From: Vigna angularis
Lineage: Eukaryota; Streptophyta; Magnoliopsida; Fabales; Fabaceae
Length of the DNA stretch: 64,000 nucleotides
Reading direction: 5' to 3'
Assembly (NCBI RefSeq): GCF_016808095.1
Contig: NC_068973.1
Coordinates: 13,450,501 to 13,514,500 of the forward strand
A model generated the notes under the pieces. That model searched no databases and was not told the origin of the DNA. It worked only from the letters and a program-made list of their open reading frames with translations. Positions 1 to 12,476 of this stretch are shown piece after piece. Position numbers and translations under genes: made by a program. The stretch's first letter is position 1; every line of letters starts with the position of its first letter.

Positions 1-1740
1 TTTCCTTTCTGGCATTTAGAGACCTATTCGTATTAATTCTAATTTAGGTTTTCAATGTTTTGTTACTTTTATTGATGATTATTCCATGTGTACTTGGTTA
101 TTTTTAATGAAAAATCCTTCTGATTTATTTTATATATTTCAAACCTTTTATAATGAAATAAAAACTCAGTTTGGTGTTTCCGTTCAAACTTTGCCAAGTG
201 ATAATGGTCATGAATATCTTTCAAATTCTTTTAAACAATTTATGTTTTCTTATCACATTCTCCATCAAACTTCATATGTTTATACGCCTCAACAAAATAG
301 TTGGAACAACTCATACTCCTTTAATTCCTGGTGAGGTTCCTCAACATTTTTTGGGTGATACTCTTCTTATTGTATGTTATCTTATTAGTCATATGCTACT
401 TTGGTTTTAGATAACAAAATTCCTCATTCTATTTAATTTCCTGATGAACCTCTCTGTTCCTTGCCTCTGAAGGATTTTTGGTCTATATGTTTTGTTCATA
501 ATTTTAATCTTGGTCTTGATAAGTTATCTCCTAGATCACACAAATGTGTTCTTTTAGGATTTACTCTATCACAAAAAAGATACAATGTTTTTCTCCTTCT
601 CTTAACTGCTATTTTGTTTCTGCAGATGTCACCTTCAATAAGTTTCCTTTTTACTCTAAGGGTCCTTCTTCTGATGTATCTTTGTCTACTACGGTTAATA
701 TTACTATTGTCTATGATCCTCCTGTTGTGCCTAGTCCACCGTCAGATTCTCTCCTCACCACCTCTTCTGGTTTATATTTGAGGACATCGTTCCCAACAAC
801 CATCAAGTGATCCATTTCAAGTGCCAACTATTTTTTCACCTTCGGCTTCGACAATTGAGTTTGACCTTTCAATTGTCCTCCGTAAAGATACACATTCTAC
901 TCGTAATCCCTCCCCACATTATATTACTTTAAGTTACTATAGATTATCTTCACCTTTTTATACATGCCTATTGTGTATTCCTAAATTTGTCAGAGATGTC
1001 TTAGCCCATTTGTTGGTGTCAAGCCATGCTAGATGAACTAAGTGCTCTTCAAAATAGTGGAACTTGAGAGTTCATCCCATTACCATCTAGGGAATCGGTT
1101 GTCCGTTGCAGGTGGATGTTTTCTATAAAAGTTTGTCCTAATGGTACTATTGAGTGCTTCAAAGCTCAAGTTGTGGCCAAAGGTTACATAAATTTTTGGA
1201 TTGGATTATGGTGATACTTTTTCTCTTGTGGCAAAGTTGGATTTCGTTTGTATATTTCTAGCCATGGCTGCTCTTCAACAATGGTCTTTGTATTATCTAG
1301 ATGTCAAAATTGTTTTTCTCAATAGAGATTTGCAGGAAAAAATTTATATGGAGCAACCTCCCAGATTTGTTGCTCAGGGGAATCTTTTGTATTGGTATGT
1401 TGTCTTTGCAAATCTTTATATGGCCTAAAATGGTCTCCTAGGGCCTGAATTGGAAAACTTAGTAGCGTTGTTCAACAATTTCTTATGACTTGAATTGAGA
1501 CAGATCATTCAGTCTTTTACTGTTACTCAAGTGTTAGATGTCTTTATTTGATAATATATGTTGATGACATTGTTCTTACCGGTAGTGACCACCATGGCAT
1601 CTCTCGGATGAAGCAACTATTTTGCCTCAAATTTCAAACCAAAGATCTTGACAAACTCAAGTATTTCTTGGGTATTGAGGTAGTATAATCTAATGATGGT
1701 ATTGTTATATCTCAAAGGAAGATTGGATATTTTGGAGGAA
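1..1740 (+). mobile_element. Degenerate Ty1/copia retrotransposon pol (integrase to reverse transcriptase)
   Basis: Translated pieces follow copia pol order. The integrase core lies at about 60-310, with FIDDYS-like and PSDNGHEYLS segments around the catalytic aspartate. The integrase C-terminal part is at about 460-650, with the pieces HKCVLLGF and KRYN and then CYFVSADVTF. Reverse transcriptase follows at about 1040-1430 (YYLDVKIVFLNRDLQEKIYMEQP) and about 1545-1690 (LIIYVDDIVLTGSD, then KYFLGIEVV). Stops and frameshifts break every part, so it is a dead copy. The 5' end lies outside the window and no LTR was found on the 3' side. It stands directly upstream of the UFSP2 catalytic exons and may sit in an intron of that gene. 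Confidence 0.85.
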
Positions 1741-2109
1741 ACTGAATTGAATTATTCAATACGTATAATGTAACATGTTATGAATCTTCATTCATTGTTC
1801 AAGTTCTCTTGTAGCAACAAATTTAGCAATTGTAGTGAGATGGGAACCCAAGTTAAATAGTTAGAAGAACTTTGTTACTTAGTTCAACGATAGACTAGTC
1901 ATGCTTACTAAGTCTTGTTTTGGCTTAAAACTAATCAAGCTATGTGCAATTATGCACCAATTACTGCGTCTGACTTCTTGTCTAGTCAAGGAAGGACATA
2001 ACAAAACATCATTATGTTTACAACTTGAAGATTGCAGATATCATTAGAACAAAATATCTCTATTTTCTTGTAATATTATAATCTAAATCCCTATCAATGA
2101 TTTTCCTAG
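1741..2109. other. No gene seen; presumed intron upstream of the UFSP2 catalytic exon
   Basis: AT-rich DNA between the copia relic and the first recognisable UFSP2 exon. It ends in a pyrimidine-rich acceptor (ttttcctag, 2101-2109). No earlier UFSP2 exon could be recognised here. Confidence 0.5.
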
Positions 2110-5100
2110 GGATGGGGTTGTGCATACCGCTCTCTCCAGACTATTATTTCATGGTTCAGACTTCAAAACTACACGTCCATAGAAGTTCCTTCTCATAGGT
2201 ATTTACATTTTACTCTCGTCTAATTTTTGAATTTTATTTTTCATTATTTTTTATTGTCACTTCAGGTTCAAAGTTGTGTGACGTTTTTATTTTTATTGTG
2301 CAATGTATATTAAATTGGTCATTTAAATAGTCATTTTTTTTTCATTTAAATGTGAAATTTGATGAATCAGTAAGTCTTGCTGAAGTTCACTTGTGCCTAG
2401 CAAAATCTTGTTTTGTCATTGTACAAGATCATGATTTAACTGGTCAAACCTACAACTTTCTCAGGGAAATACAGCAGACACTTGTTGAGATTGGTGATAA
2501 AGACCCTTCTTTTATTGGATCAAGAGAATGGATAGGTGCAATTGAATTGAGCTTTGTTTTGGACAAACTTTTGGGTGTAAGTATTACTCATCTTAGGATT
2601 TCTTAATGTTCAAGTTTATATTTAGTATTAAACTGTATCTAGATGCAGTTGGGCTTTTGGGCCTAAAACCCAACTGGACATTGTGCTTATGGTTCTTTGA
2701 CTAGAATGAGAACAATATATGTTGAGCCATCTCACCCCAAAGAAGAGAGTCTAAATTCTGGATCCATTATTGAACAAAGTGCATGTAATATGTATTTCTT
2801 GTGAGTCTAATTTAGTTCTTAATATTTTGATCGTGTGATTTAACAGGTTACATGCAAAGTCATCAATGTTAGATCTGGATCTGAGCTGCCGGAAAAATGT
2901 CGAGAGCTGGCATTGCACTTTGAGAACCAAAATACACCAGTTATGATTGGTCAGTAAATTATGTAACATTTTTCTTTTATTTTCCATTTATATATGGCAT
3001 CTCCGTATATTATATAGCCTTGTTCAAAGAACCAATGAGACTGAACGAAACCTTTTAAAACAGTTGAAGAACCTGGATTAGTTTTTTGTAACAGTTTGTC
3101 AGTAATCCAATTTGGCTAATATTATAAACAAACGAATGAATGTGCTCTCTCTGAAAATTGATCAGAACCCTAACTATGTTTGGACACTTCTTACCCTGTG
3201 AAGTTGTTGTGTTCTGCAAAATAATAGCTCGGCAATGTTGAACCCTATCCATTCCTTGTTCCTCAAGTTAGAATGAATCTTCCTTACAGGCACAAAAGTA
3301 GTAGTAGCTGTAGTATAGTGCTCTAGAGCATTTGATGGCTCTTCCACCAAGTTATATTGTGCCAAGCAAGAAGGGAGGCTCCAAGGTGGTGTGGAAGCTA
3401 TGATATATGGAGGATATGGCTCGGTGATGGTGAGTGTGAGGTGGTGTTTGGGTGCTCTTTAGAGAGGTTGAGCCAATTCTCAAGGAAGGGTGGCTAGAGG
3501 AAACCTCAAGGTGAGTTCTAGCCTAAGTGACTTTTGGAGACAAGTAGAATGACACAATTTTGACAGCATATCTTTACTAATCTCAAAAGTGGTTTTTACA
3601 ATGGGAGAGGGCCTCTATTTATAGCCCAAGCAAACCCTAAAGGTGTCTCCGAAAAGGAGAGAGAAAAACCCTAGGAGACAAATCACTAAAGGGACCCACA
3701 AGGATCATGCAATCATGAGTGCTTGCCAAGTGGCAAGGTCATACTCTTCTCATGGATGAGACACATAAGGGAGCTTCGCCCTAACTTGGAGAGCAAGCTT
3801 GTGCCTTTTAGGGGAGACTTGGGGCCCAAGCAAGCCCAAGTTATCCCTAATTGGCGCATACACTCATTTCTCACAACCCTATACTACACACCCAAGGCTC
3901 AAAAGAAAACCTACTCTACTAATTACAATAATCACTGGTTCAAGAAAATAAGAGCTTGGGCTACCTGTCTCAAATGAAGCCCATTCTTCTTGTATGTGCT
4001 TGGCCATGACTCTTGTGAGTGGTCCTTGGCTAGGGCTTTGCCATCATCAGTTGGCATTGACTGGAGCCTGGTACTCATTGAATCGTCCCAGTGAATAGGC
4101 AGGTGTAAACATGACAATGTTTTCGCCCTGGCAGAGACAAATGAAAAAGGGTTGCCCCATGCAGCCTGTTCCTTGTAATTGTCAATGATATGGAGAATGG
4201 TGTTAATATGGTATGCATCATAGGTGCGTGCAATTAGAGAATTACAATAATAGATTCTAAAGGCAAGGGAAGTTTCTAGAGAGCAGAGCTCTCCCAAGCA
4301 AGAGAGGAATCTCTCAGCTCAAAAATCTATTTCAAGGATTCGCCCAATAATCCTCCATATTCTTACGAAGGGAAAATATATAACCAGCCCCGCTCCCTTC
4401 TGACAGAATCAGTTACAAAAGGAAATATAACAGAATCAACCATTCCCCAAATATCCCTCTTATAGGATCCCATCTCTAACCTATTATTGGGCCGACTATA
4501 GATCTGAATGGCCTTATTCCACCTGGAGGAATGGTTTCTATCAATAACCTGTCCAACCTTGTCCTTAAAGCTAAAATCTTGAAACTTGGAACGAATGGTT
4601 GCTGCAGACTCTCATGTGGGTTCCTCAACATGTTGTGACTTCTGAAGGATGAGCCATTGTGCAGAATGTGTCGAGTCTTCACCATCTTGCACAGCCAACA
4701 CTGCCTCTGGTGTTGGAAACACATCCTTCTTAGTTAAAACTAAGAGGTTAGGTGATTTTTTTCATAGTCCTGGATGAATCTACGATAATAACTACCAAGG
4801 TGTAAGAATCGTCCTTAGTAGTAGTGGGGAGTCGCTGCTCTACAACAGCTTAGATATTGCTAGAATCCTTTTGAACTCCATGAGCAGTGATCACATGTAC
4901 TAGATCGTTTATAGAGGACAAGCCAAATGAGCATTTCTTCCCATTTGCTACAAAGGATTGTGTTTCCAGTAAAGACAAGACTTCATGCAAATGGGACAAA
5001 TGTGTGCTCCAATCTAGACCACGCAAATTGGGTAGTAACGGAGGCTTCATGAGACTGGAGCTTGAGCTTAATAACTGCGAGGTCTTTCTTGTATTCATAC

Positions 5101-6144
5101 GTCAAATGACAAGCTTCTCTCAATGAGACCTCCGATGATACAGTGTGTATCAGAGGTGCATGCAATTGGACTATTACAACAACAGATTTTAAAGGCAGGC
5201 AAGTTTCCATAGGCCAGAGCTCTCCCATGCAAGAGATGAATCTCTCTACCCAAATATCTATTTCAAGGATTCACCCGATAATCCTCCATATTCTTACAAA
5301 GGGAAAATATAACCAACCCCACTCTCTTCTAACAGAATCAGTTACATAAGGAAAGATAACAGGATCAGCCATTCCCCTAACACCCCTCCAATACTATCCC
5401 GACTCTAACAAAATACTATTAATAATCAATCCTGCTTCTTATTCTCGGGCCAACGACTATAGATCTGAGGACACGATGTGGACTTCGGTGATGGCAGAGG
5501 GACTGGTGCTGTCAGTGAAGTGGTTTTTTACTAGCTCAGTAGCTCAATAATATGCATGGAGGGGAAGAGAAAGAAGTCAGAGCGGATTGAACAGACTGGT
5601 GAGAATGTGTCCAGGTTTGAATCAATTAGGACAGGGAGGCTTGTATTTCATACACCAGTTCACTGAACCAAATACCATTTCATTCAATTCTTACAAAATA
5701 CAGTTAGTTTGATTTGACTCAGGGTTTGGTTCTCTCTGCTTAACCTGGTCAGACCTTCTGCTTATGGTGGATAGAAATTCTAAACTCAGCAGTATATTTT
5801 CATTTACATGTTCAACTCATTGAGTTTTTATTTTTATGTACTGTGGTTAGAAATGTTTGGAAGGGAGGCTAAGAGTAACGATATTTCTCATAATGCTTTG
5901 GTTTATAAGTGCAGGTGGTGGTGTACTAGCATATACACTCTTGGGAGTAGATTACAATGAAGCAAGTGGAGACTGTGCATTTTTAATACTTGATCCCCAC
6001 TATACAGGTTCGGATGATCTAAAGAAAATAGTGAATGGGGGATGGTGTGGGTGGAAAAAGGCTGTTGATAACAAGGGAAAGAATTTCTTCTTGCACGATA
6101 AGTTCTATAATCTACTATTGCCCCAAAGACCCAACATGGTCTGA
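2110..6144 (+). CDS. UFSP2: Ufm1-specific protease 2 (UFSP2), C-terminal catalytic part, 4 exons
   Basis: Exons 2110-2198, 2465-2576, 2847-2949 and 5915-6144 join in phase (89, 112, 103 and 230 nt) into 177 codons plus TGA. All introns begin GT and end AG. The product is the peptidase family C78 domain, which matures UFM1 precursor and removes UFM1 from target proteins. The catalytic cysteine is in GWGCAYRS at the first exon. The catalytic Asp and His are in LILDPHYTG of the last exon. [12 protein letters not shown] and the C-terminal LLPQRPNMV are also typical of plant UFSP. The frame has no stop. Plant UFSP2 has a long N-terminal region of roughly 400 residues, not seen here; it may lie upstream of base 1 beyond the copia relic, or may be lost. 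The last intron (2950-5914) holds a gypsy insertion. Whether the gene is active is unknown. Confidence 0.88.
3380..3960 (-). mobile_element. LTR-like promoter fragment inside the last UFSP2 intron
   Basis: This stretch is richer in GC than the surrounding intron. Read on the minus strand it has a TATA-like ctataaatagag at 3613-3624, followed by a leader-like sequence. It resembles a plant LTR or promoter remnant, but I found no matching second copy or exact ends. The assignment is inference from composition and position beside the gypsy relic. Confidence 0.4.
4200..4500. repeat. Direct repeat copy 1 (putative LTR)
   Basis: Shares long blocks with 5146-5475, such as tttcaaggattc, aatcctccatattctta, agggaaaatata and cagaatcagttaca, followed by gactatagatctga in both. 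The copies have diverged by point changes and short indels. Confidence 0.7.
5146..5475. repeat. Direct repeat copy 2 (putative LTR)
   Basis: Second copy of the repeat at 4200-4500 in the same orientation. It is the putative 5' LTR of the minus-strand gypsy relic. Confidence 0.7.
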
Positions 6145-6344
6145 GGCCTAGCTTCTATTGCAGAGAGCTCCCAATGGATACCTATTTCTTGCAATGTAGA
6201 GTAATTGTTCATTTAGTTACATGTAGTTCTGGTAATTTGTTGCCTCACTTTTTGGTTATTTATGTTCTGTAATTGGGCTGATTCTTGGGCAAAAGGTGTT
6301 CTTCTTGGGTTATAATTTTTCAGTTAAGGTTTTAGTAAATTTTT

Positions 6345-7950
6345 CCTGATCCAGGTGAAGGTTATTTTTTTTTATCAATATCAATCAATGTTTTTCTTGA
6401 TGTATCAATGTTACTTTTCTTTTATTGATATTAATGGTAGAAATTTTAAGCTGATAACTATTGAAAAGTCTGTCGAAAGTAATCTCAAGATTTTTATTAA
6501 GTACCTTAAAAAAAGTAATCCTATTAAGTTTTAAAATCCAAATAAAGGAATAAAAGTAAAAGTAATTGATTATATTTACCCAGAACATTATAAATGTTGA
6601 ATGAAATATAATTTCATGACGTAAAATATGTAAGTTAGTGAAAAATACAAGCATCTTCTACACATTTGAAATATGTATAAATTTTTATAGTATTAAAATT
6701 AATTTACGAGTAAATATCTGATTGAATATATAATACGCTATTTTAACTTTAACCATTTAAAATAATAAATAATTTATAGTTTTTGTCGAATAATAATACA
6801 TTATTATACACATATTTGTATATATTAAGTAAAAAAATTCTGGTAGGGACAATAGTCTTCTTAAATTAAAGTAGGATGCTACTTGTTTTTATTAATTGAC
6901 AAGTCAAAGTAATTATGATTAACTAAAAAGAATATTGATAGATGTTAATGAAAAATTTCTTGTCAACATGAATTAAAATTTTCCTTCAAGTATTTTGACT
7001 AAGAAATATTTTCAAATAACGTTAATTGAAAAAATTTATAAATTGATGTTTTTCAACTATAGAATATTGTTTAATATTAAAAAAAATTAAATTTAATAAT
7101 AAAATGTTTCACAACAAGACAAAATAATATGCACTCCTCTTTAAAAGTGCAACAATTTATCATATCTTTCCTAATATATAATAATTTATTGTACTGATGG
7201 AGTATGGTGAATAATATCATAACCTTATAAGCATCTATGCCAATGTTTTAAAAGAACCAATAGTGCTTCTATATGAATTGTTGTATTTATTGTTTGTTTT
7301 TCTTATATTTACAATAAATAGTAAATAGTAGTAAGTATAATACATATGATTAAAAGAAAATAAATATAATAATGTTAGAAAATGGACACCATAAAATTGA
7401 TAGTCACAAATCATACAATTATATATATATATATATAATAATTTCTCACATTTTTTAGAAAATATTATTTAAAAAAAAAATATTATACTTTAGCATAAAG
7501 AATACTTCGGGTTTGAGTCTTATATTTAATGCATATAAATTCTCTCGTGAAGAAAGGTGAAGACTTGATAGTTTTGAGTTATATATCTTTTTAGTGGATT
7601 TTAGATTTAGGAAATAACACATATGATATTAATATTTATTTTAGATTCTAATCAATAATTGGATAACCTTGTACATTTATTTTGTTTAATGAGTATCAGT
7701 TAGAGATTTATTCATGTCTTATAGTGGTTCTATCATAACATTCACTACTTATACGGTTAAAGGGTGATATGTAATTCATACTTTTACAATAATTGTCATT
7801 GAGTTTATTTTATGATATTTTAAAAAATAATAATAATTCATGTACCTCAATTTAATTATTTGCATAATTATCATTGTGGAACATATATTTTTTTAAATGA
7901 ATTGGTGTACTTTAGTCAACAACTTCTTTATTTATTACCTATTGAATTTC
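6345..7950. other. AT-rich intergenic DNA, no gene seen
   Basis: Very AT-rich with short poly-A/T runs and a short TA run at about 7420-7437. No coding frame resembling a known protein was found. The first part downstream of 6144 is probably the 3' UTR and terminator region of UFSP2. Confidence 0.6.
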
Positions 7951-7959
7951 ATTCCACGA

Positions 7960-9476
7960 TATTGTCGTAGAGATGGATGTCAATTATTATAACTAACTTA
8001 TGAGCTTTAATTTCATTTTCCTCAATGACTTAAGTGTTTGTTGATTTGTCAAGAGAATAATACCATAAATAATTAAGTTTCTAAAAGATCTGTGTCTCAC
8101 TCTCAAATGCCTTCTTTATTCATTTAAAATTCTTGTTAAAACTTTAGATGAATCAACTTGACTTTTATATTGCATTAAAATATGAGGTATATGCTTATTT
8201 AATAATTGTAAATTATATAAAAAATTCTTAAGAAATTTTGTCTCAGCATTTAATGAAAGATCATGAAATAATAGTTTATTTATTATATTTATCTGATATT
8301 GCATCTTCACCTAAAATAAAAACATAACCAGTAATTGATTTTGTGTCATTAGAATTAGAAATCCAATTTTCATCATGATTGCATCCTTTAATAACAATCG
8401 AAAATTTCATATAATGAATTTTAGTGTAGTCCAATGAAAACGTTCAAGATTATGTGTATATTTGTCCAATCTACCAAATGCATATGGAGTATCAAGTAAG
8501 GAGAAATTTTTTAAATGTAATAAGGAACCAATAAATTTAGAATATTTAGGAGAAGAAATGTTTTTACCTAATTTTTTCTTTAATTTAATGAGTCATAAGA
8601 CGTTAAAATTGAATCAAAATAATTAAACTTCTTCAAAAGTTTCTCTACATAATAAGATTGAGTTAAAACAATATCATAATCTTTTTTTAAGCTTATTAGG
8701 ATAGAGGTTCTTCATATGAGCAACAAATGTTTTATATTTTTTATAATATTAATATTGCTACCAAATATTAATATGTCATCTACGTATAAGCATAAAATAG
8801 CATAAATAACAATTTTTTTACATACACACATTTATCACTATTATCACAATTCATGAAATTAAACATCTCATGATAGAAAAACTTGCCTATTTTTTAAACC
8901 GTATATAATAAAGCTTTTAACACCTCTTTGATAACAATGTTAATACTGCTACCAAATATTAATATGTTATCTACATATAAGCATAAAATAACAGAAATAA
9001 AAATTGTTTTACATAGACACATTTATCACTGTTATCATAATTCATGAAATTGAACATTTCATGATAGAAAAACTTGCCTATTTTTTAAATCATATATAAC
9101 AAAGCTTTCTTTGATAACTAAGAAAAATACATTTTTACGCTTTGGAATTTTTTTTTTCTTTAGAAACAATAGTGGAGGCAAAGGCTAGACATCCAAATAT
9201 CCATAAATGTGAAATATCAGGAGTTGTATTGTGTAGCATATAATAAGGTGATTTGTTGTCAAGTAATGAAGAAGACGTTATATTAACAAGATGAACAACT
9301 AAATAAGCAACATAACTCAAACAATAATGTAGCAAACCAAAGTGTAACAAAAGCGACCTAGTAATACTTAAAATATGTTGATGTTTGTGTTTGACTAAAC
9401 CATTTTATTATGGTGTTTTCACACAACTTTTATGATGAATGATCCATTTTTTAACATAAAACTTAGAAAGACTAAA
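7960..9476 (-). mobile_element. Ty1/copia retrotransposon, 3' half (integrase C-term, RT, RNase H), degenerate
   Basis: Read on the minus strand from high to low coordinates. The integrase C-terminal part is at about 9350-9135 (LLDNKSPYYMLHNTTPD, then HLWIFGCLAFAST). Reverse transcriptase is at about 9100-8690 (CLYVDDILIFGS, present twice through a local duplication). A linker near 8480 has DTPYAFGRLDKYTHNL, and an RNase H region at about 8310-8116 has AETKFLKNFLYNLQLLNK. Several frameshifts and stops are present. The element continues beyond the CACTA insertion at 13424-15500, so it was split by that transposon. Confidence 0.8.
8757..9115 (-). repeat. Tandem duplication of a copia reverse-transcriptase segment (about 191-bp offset)
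   Basis: The segment starting gctaccaaatattaatatg at 8757 recurs at 8948 with few changes, and the match continues through catgatagaaaaacttgcct in each copy. Both encode the YVDDILIFG reverse transcriptase motif on the minus strand. Confidence 0.85.
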
Positions 9477-9493
9477 TTTACACTACAAAAAAG

Positions 9494-9735
9494 AAGGGCA
9501 TTACCGAAGGCCAGAAGCCCTCGGAAACAGCCCAAAACCGTCGGTAAAAGGTAATTACCGAAGGCTTATCGACGGCCAAAGAACCCTCGGTAAATCCCTT
9601 GTCGCTAACATTTACCGAGGACTTTTGCCCTTCGGTAATTACCGAGGGCCAAAAGCCTTCGGTAATTACCGATGGCCAAAAGCCTTCGGTAATTACTGAG
9701 GGACAAAAGCCTTCGGTAATTTCCGAAGGGCGAAT
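9494..9735. repeat. Left subterminal repeats of CACTA element (TTACCGAAGGC family)
   Basis: About ten copies in both orientations of a motif close to ATTACCGAAGGCC/GGCCTTCGGTAAT. In CACTA elements such subterminal repeats are the binding sites of the transposition proteins. Long open frames across this stretch are artefacts of the repeat. Confidence 0.85.
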
Positions 9736-9799
9736 TTTCTGCTGTCCAATAACCAATTATGGTGTAGTTTATGATCTGCTTTGGTGCTAATTTCGTGTG

Positions 9800-11390
9800 A
9801 TTTTTTATTACTCTCCTGCATTGTGGTGCAGTTTATGAAATTTTTCATGACATCAAGTCAAACTAACCACTAATATTTCTATTGGAGAAGGATAATTGAA
9901 AAGGAGATATCAAATTATATTGCATAATATGTTTGTAGTCTTTTACATAAGATACTTGTTGCCACAACACTACAACACTACAAGTTTTTACATCTCAGTA
10001 CATAGGAAAAACATTTAAATTCTAAGAACAAATGTAAACAAGAACTAATAATAAAGACTACAAAAACTATCCAAGTTCAAGCGGCATGATGAAGCAGACT
10101 TTGATCAAGGTGCCACACACCTGCAAACCATAAAGTATAAATGTAAGTAGAAGTCATAGGTATTGGGAGAAAATTACCATACTGCTGGAAATGTACATCA
10201 AAGGTATATTTTTTTCAACCAATATGAGAAGTAACGGTAGCAAAACATACCTAAATCCAACTTTCATAATAGTATCAACTAATAGAAAATTAACCTAGAA
10301 TTCATAACTCAAGGTTATAAACTGGATTACAACAAATCATAACAGCACTACGCTCGGCGTTAACTTATTCTCTTTTAAAGCATCCTTAGCGTCCATACCA
10401 TTCACTCCATAACATTTCAGTGCAGTAAAACATATAATTTATGTGCTTAAGGAATGTTTAAAGATCTAACAATGTTATGTCAGATTAGAAACTCTAATCT
10501 TCTCTAATTATTATGTACTAAAATTCCTAATTCTATTTCCAGAAAGAAAAAGGACAACAAGTAAATTTTCTTCATACAACATACTTACACTACAACCAAG
10601 TTTATCATACTTTGATTAGCATGTCAAAAGTGAGAAATAGAGCATCATTCTCGGTTCCTCCAATATTCCACTATATTTCCAGAAATCATATATTTTCAAT
10701 CATACATAACAACCACAAATTCTATCCTAGCATCAATTCACACATAATGACTTTTCAAGAATCTCGAAACCATTCATAAAACTACAACAACCAGGGAATA
10801 TGCAACGCTATAATCATTTCCCTACATCATATTTCATCCAACATATTCAAGTATATATTAATTCTGCATCAACATTATGTTGTTTAAAGATGATCCTTAT
10901 ATATGTTTTCCAAACACCTAAGCACATCCAGTCACGGTCTAAACATCATAAAACCCAGTGCACTAATATATATATATACCAACCAGAAAAATACACATAA
11001 TAAACCATAAATTTCTAGTTCTTAATTTATAAACCCAAAATCAGAACTCAATATGTACACTTCCTACATAATTTTTCTGATATTATGTACAACAGAGCAG
11101 GGGTATGGCATTACTGAACTGGAACATGATAATAATGAGATTATAACAACACTGCTACACACCTCACAAATATCTCTCTAAGTTCTAAAACAGATCAGAA
11201 TTTCGAGGAAGTAGCCATTATTAACTCTAAAATACAATTAATGACATATTCAAAGACACAAGCATGCATACATTAAGTTATAGAATCATTCAAGCATACA
11301 TTAATCAAATTTTTAAAACAAGCTCAACATTTTTTCCTCCAATCAAACCAGTTGCTTCTGGATTGAGTAATTAGAACCAGAAAAATAAAA
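9800..11390. other. CACTA interior, no recognised gene fragment
   Basis: AT-rich filler between the left subterminal repeats and the PWP1-like fragment. A possible minus-strand acceptor (tttgcag) and short open stretch lie near 10075-10130, but I do not recognise the encoded peptide. It may be introns or UTR of a captured gene. Confidence 0.4.
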
Positions 11391-11394
11391 ATTA

Positions 11395-11980
11395 CCTCCA
11401 ACAAATGAAGATAAAGACCATTGATGCAACCTTCACTTTCTTGTCAACATTCCAAATCTTCACTTTCTTGTCAGCACTGGTACTTGCAATTATATTCCTA
11501 TGCAATAAGAATAAATGCCAATGAAGAGAGTTAAAAGAAATTACTACATGAAAACTTTATGATGTAGAAAACACTCAACAGAAAAGAAATAACAGTAAAA
11601 CACAATTTGAAATGTAATAAAGTTGTACTCTTTGTTCCATGCAAGACCAAGTACTGAGTCACTGTGGCCATCATTTTTGTATTTGGTTTATTTCTACCAC
11701 AACAATTTAGAGAATAAAAATAACAAGTTCATATAAAATACTTAAAACAAACTTTAATTGAAAGAAATGGTTAACATACACATAATATGAAAGCAATAAA
11801 CAAAATATTTCAGAAACATAGAGGTGATAATGTAATTCCAAATGGACAGAAATTGACACCAAGTAAAGCAAACTTGTTTTCCTTTCTTTTTATCATCTCC
11901 AGTTCTACCCAACACCATACATGGCTTTCCCTTTCCATACCTTGTAATTTCAATATTATACAAAGGCATCAAGTGCGTAT
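11395..11980 (-). pseudogene. Captured fragment of a PWP1-like WD40 gene inside the CACTA element
   Basis: Three exon-like blocks are in the right order on the minus strand. At about 11980-11870 PCMVLGRTGDDKKKGK matches the basic linker of periodic tryptophan protein 1. At about 11690-11627 YKNDGHSDSVLGLAWNKEY is the start of its WD repeats. At 11497-11395 NIIASTSADKKVKIWNV is the WD40 signature, preceded by a minus-strand acceptor (gcatag). PWP1 is a nucleolar WD40 protein that acts in ribosome biogenesis. Introns appear retained, so capture was at DNA level. The fragment has lost most of the gene and cannot make the protein. Confidence 0.75.
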
Positions 11981-12476
11981 CAAGTAAAACAAGTTGCAAG
12001 TGATGGCAGTTATTTAAGCCCATAGTTACAACTGAAATAGTAGACTGTTATCAATTATGAACTGCAGAAAATGGAAAAGGCCAATAATGCACTACACAGT
12101 GGATAAAATCACAGGTATATACCAAGGGTCACATTATAGTTCAAAGATGTTGTATAAAAAAGAAAAGAGGAGACAAAGATATACACTTAGATTTTGAGAA
12201 TTGACACTCTCTTTTGCCTAAACCTTCCACTACAACCAGATTTTGATGACTGACTAAACTTCGGGAGATCAACTAATAAATAAAAGGTATAAGCTTGAAC
12301 TTTACTTTGCTTGCATAGTTTGTGTAACTCTGGCCAATAGTCTATGATGTTTTATTTAACATATAAAACACAATGCACAATTTCAGAACCTAACAGAGTC
12401 ATTAAAACAGTAACTAAATCAGCAAAACTTTGCTTGTTTATGACTTAAAGTAGAGGACCCTTCTTTTCTCCTCAAC

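Larger units (their letters stand above)
4200..5475 (-). mobile_element. Internally deleted Ty3/gypsy (chromovirus-like) element in UFSP2 intron
   Basis: Two similar direct repeats, about 4200-4500 and 5146-5475, flank about 650 bp of minus-strand coding relic. From high to low coordinates, the relic has a reverse transcriptase piece at about 5098-4850 ([22 protein letters not shown], a gypsy RT signature) and an integrase C-terminal/chromodomain-like end at about 4724-4476 ([13 protein letters not shown] followed by DFSFKDKV). This order fits gypsy pol with protease, RNase H and integrase core deleted. The repeats behave as LTRs. Stops and frameshifts are present. Insertion in an intron leaves the UFSP2 exons in frame. 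Confidence 0.65.

Noticed and set aside
3932..4297. 121-codon minus-strand frame in the UFSP2 intron
   Set aside because: It starts inside a putative LTR and has no recognisable domain; treated as repeat-derived.
9478..9790. Open frames on both strands with SVITEG-type peptide repeats
   Set aside because: They are translations of the CACTA subterminal repeats.
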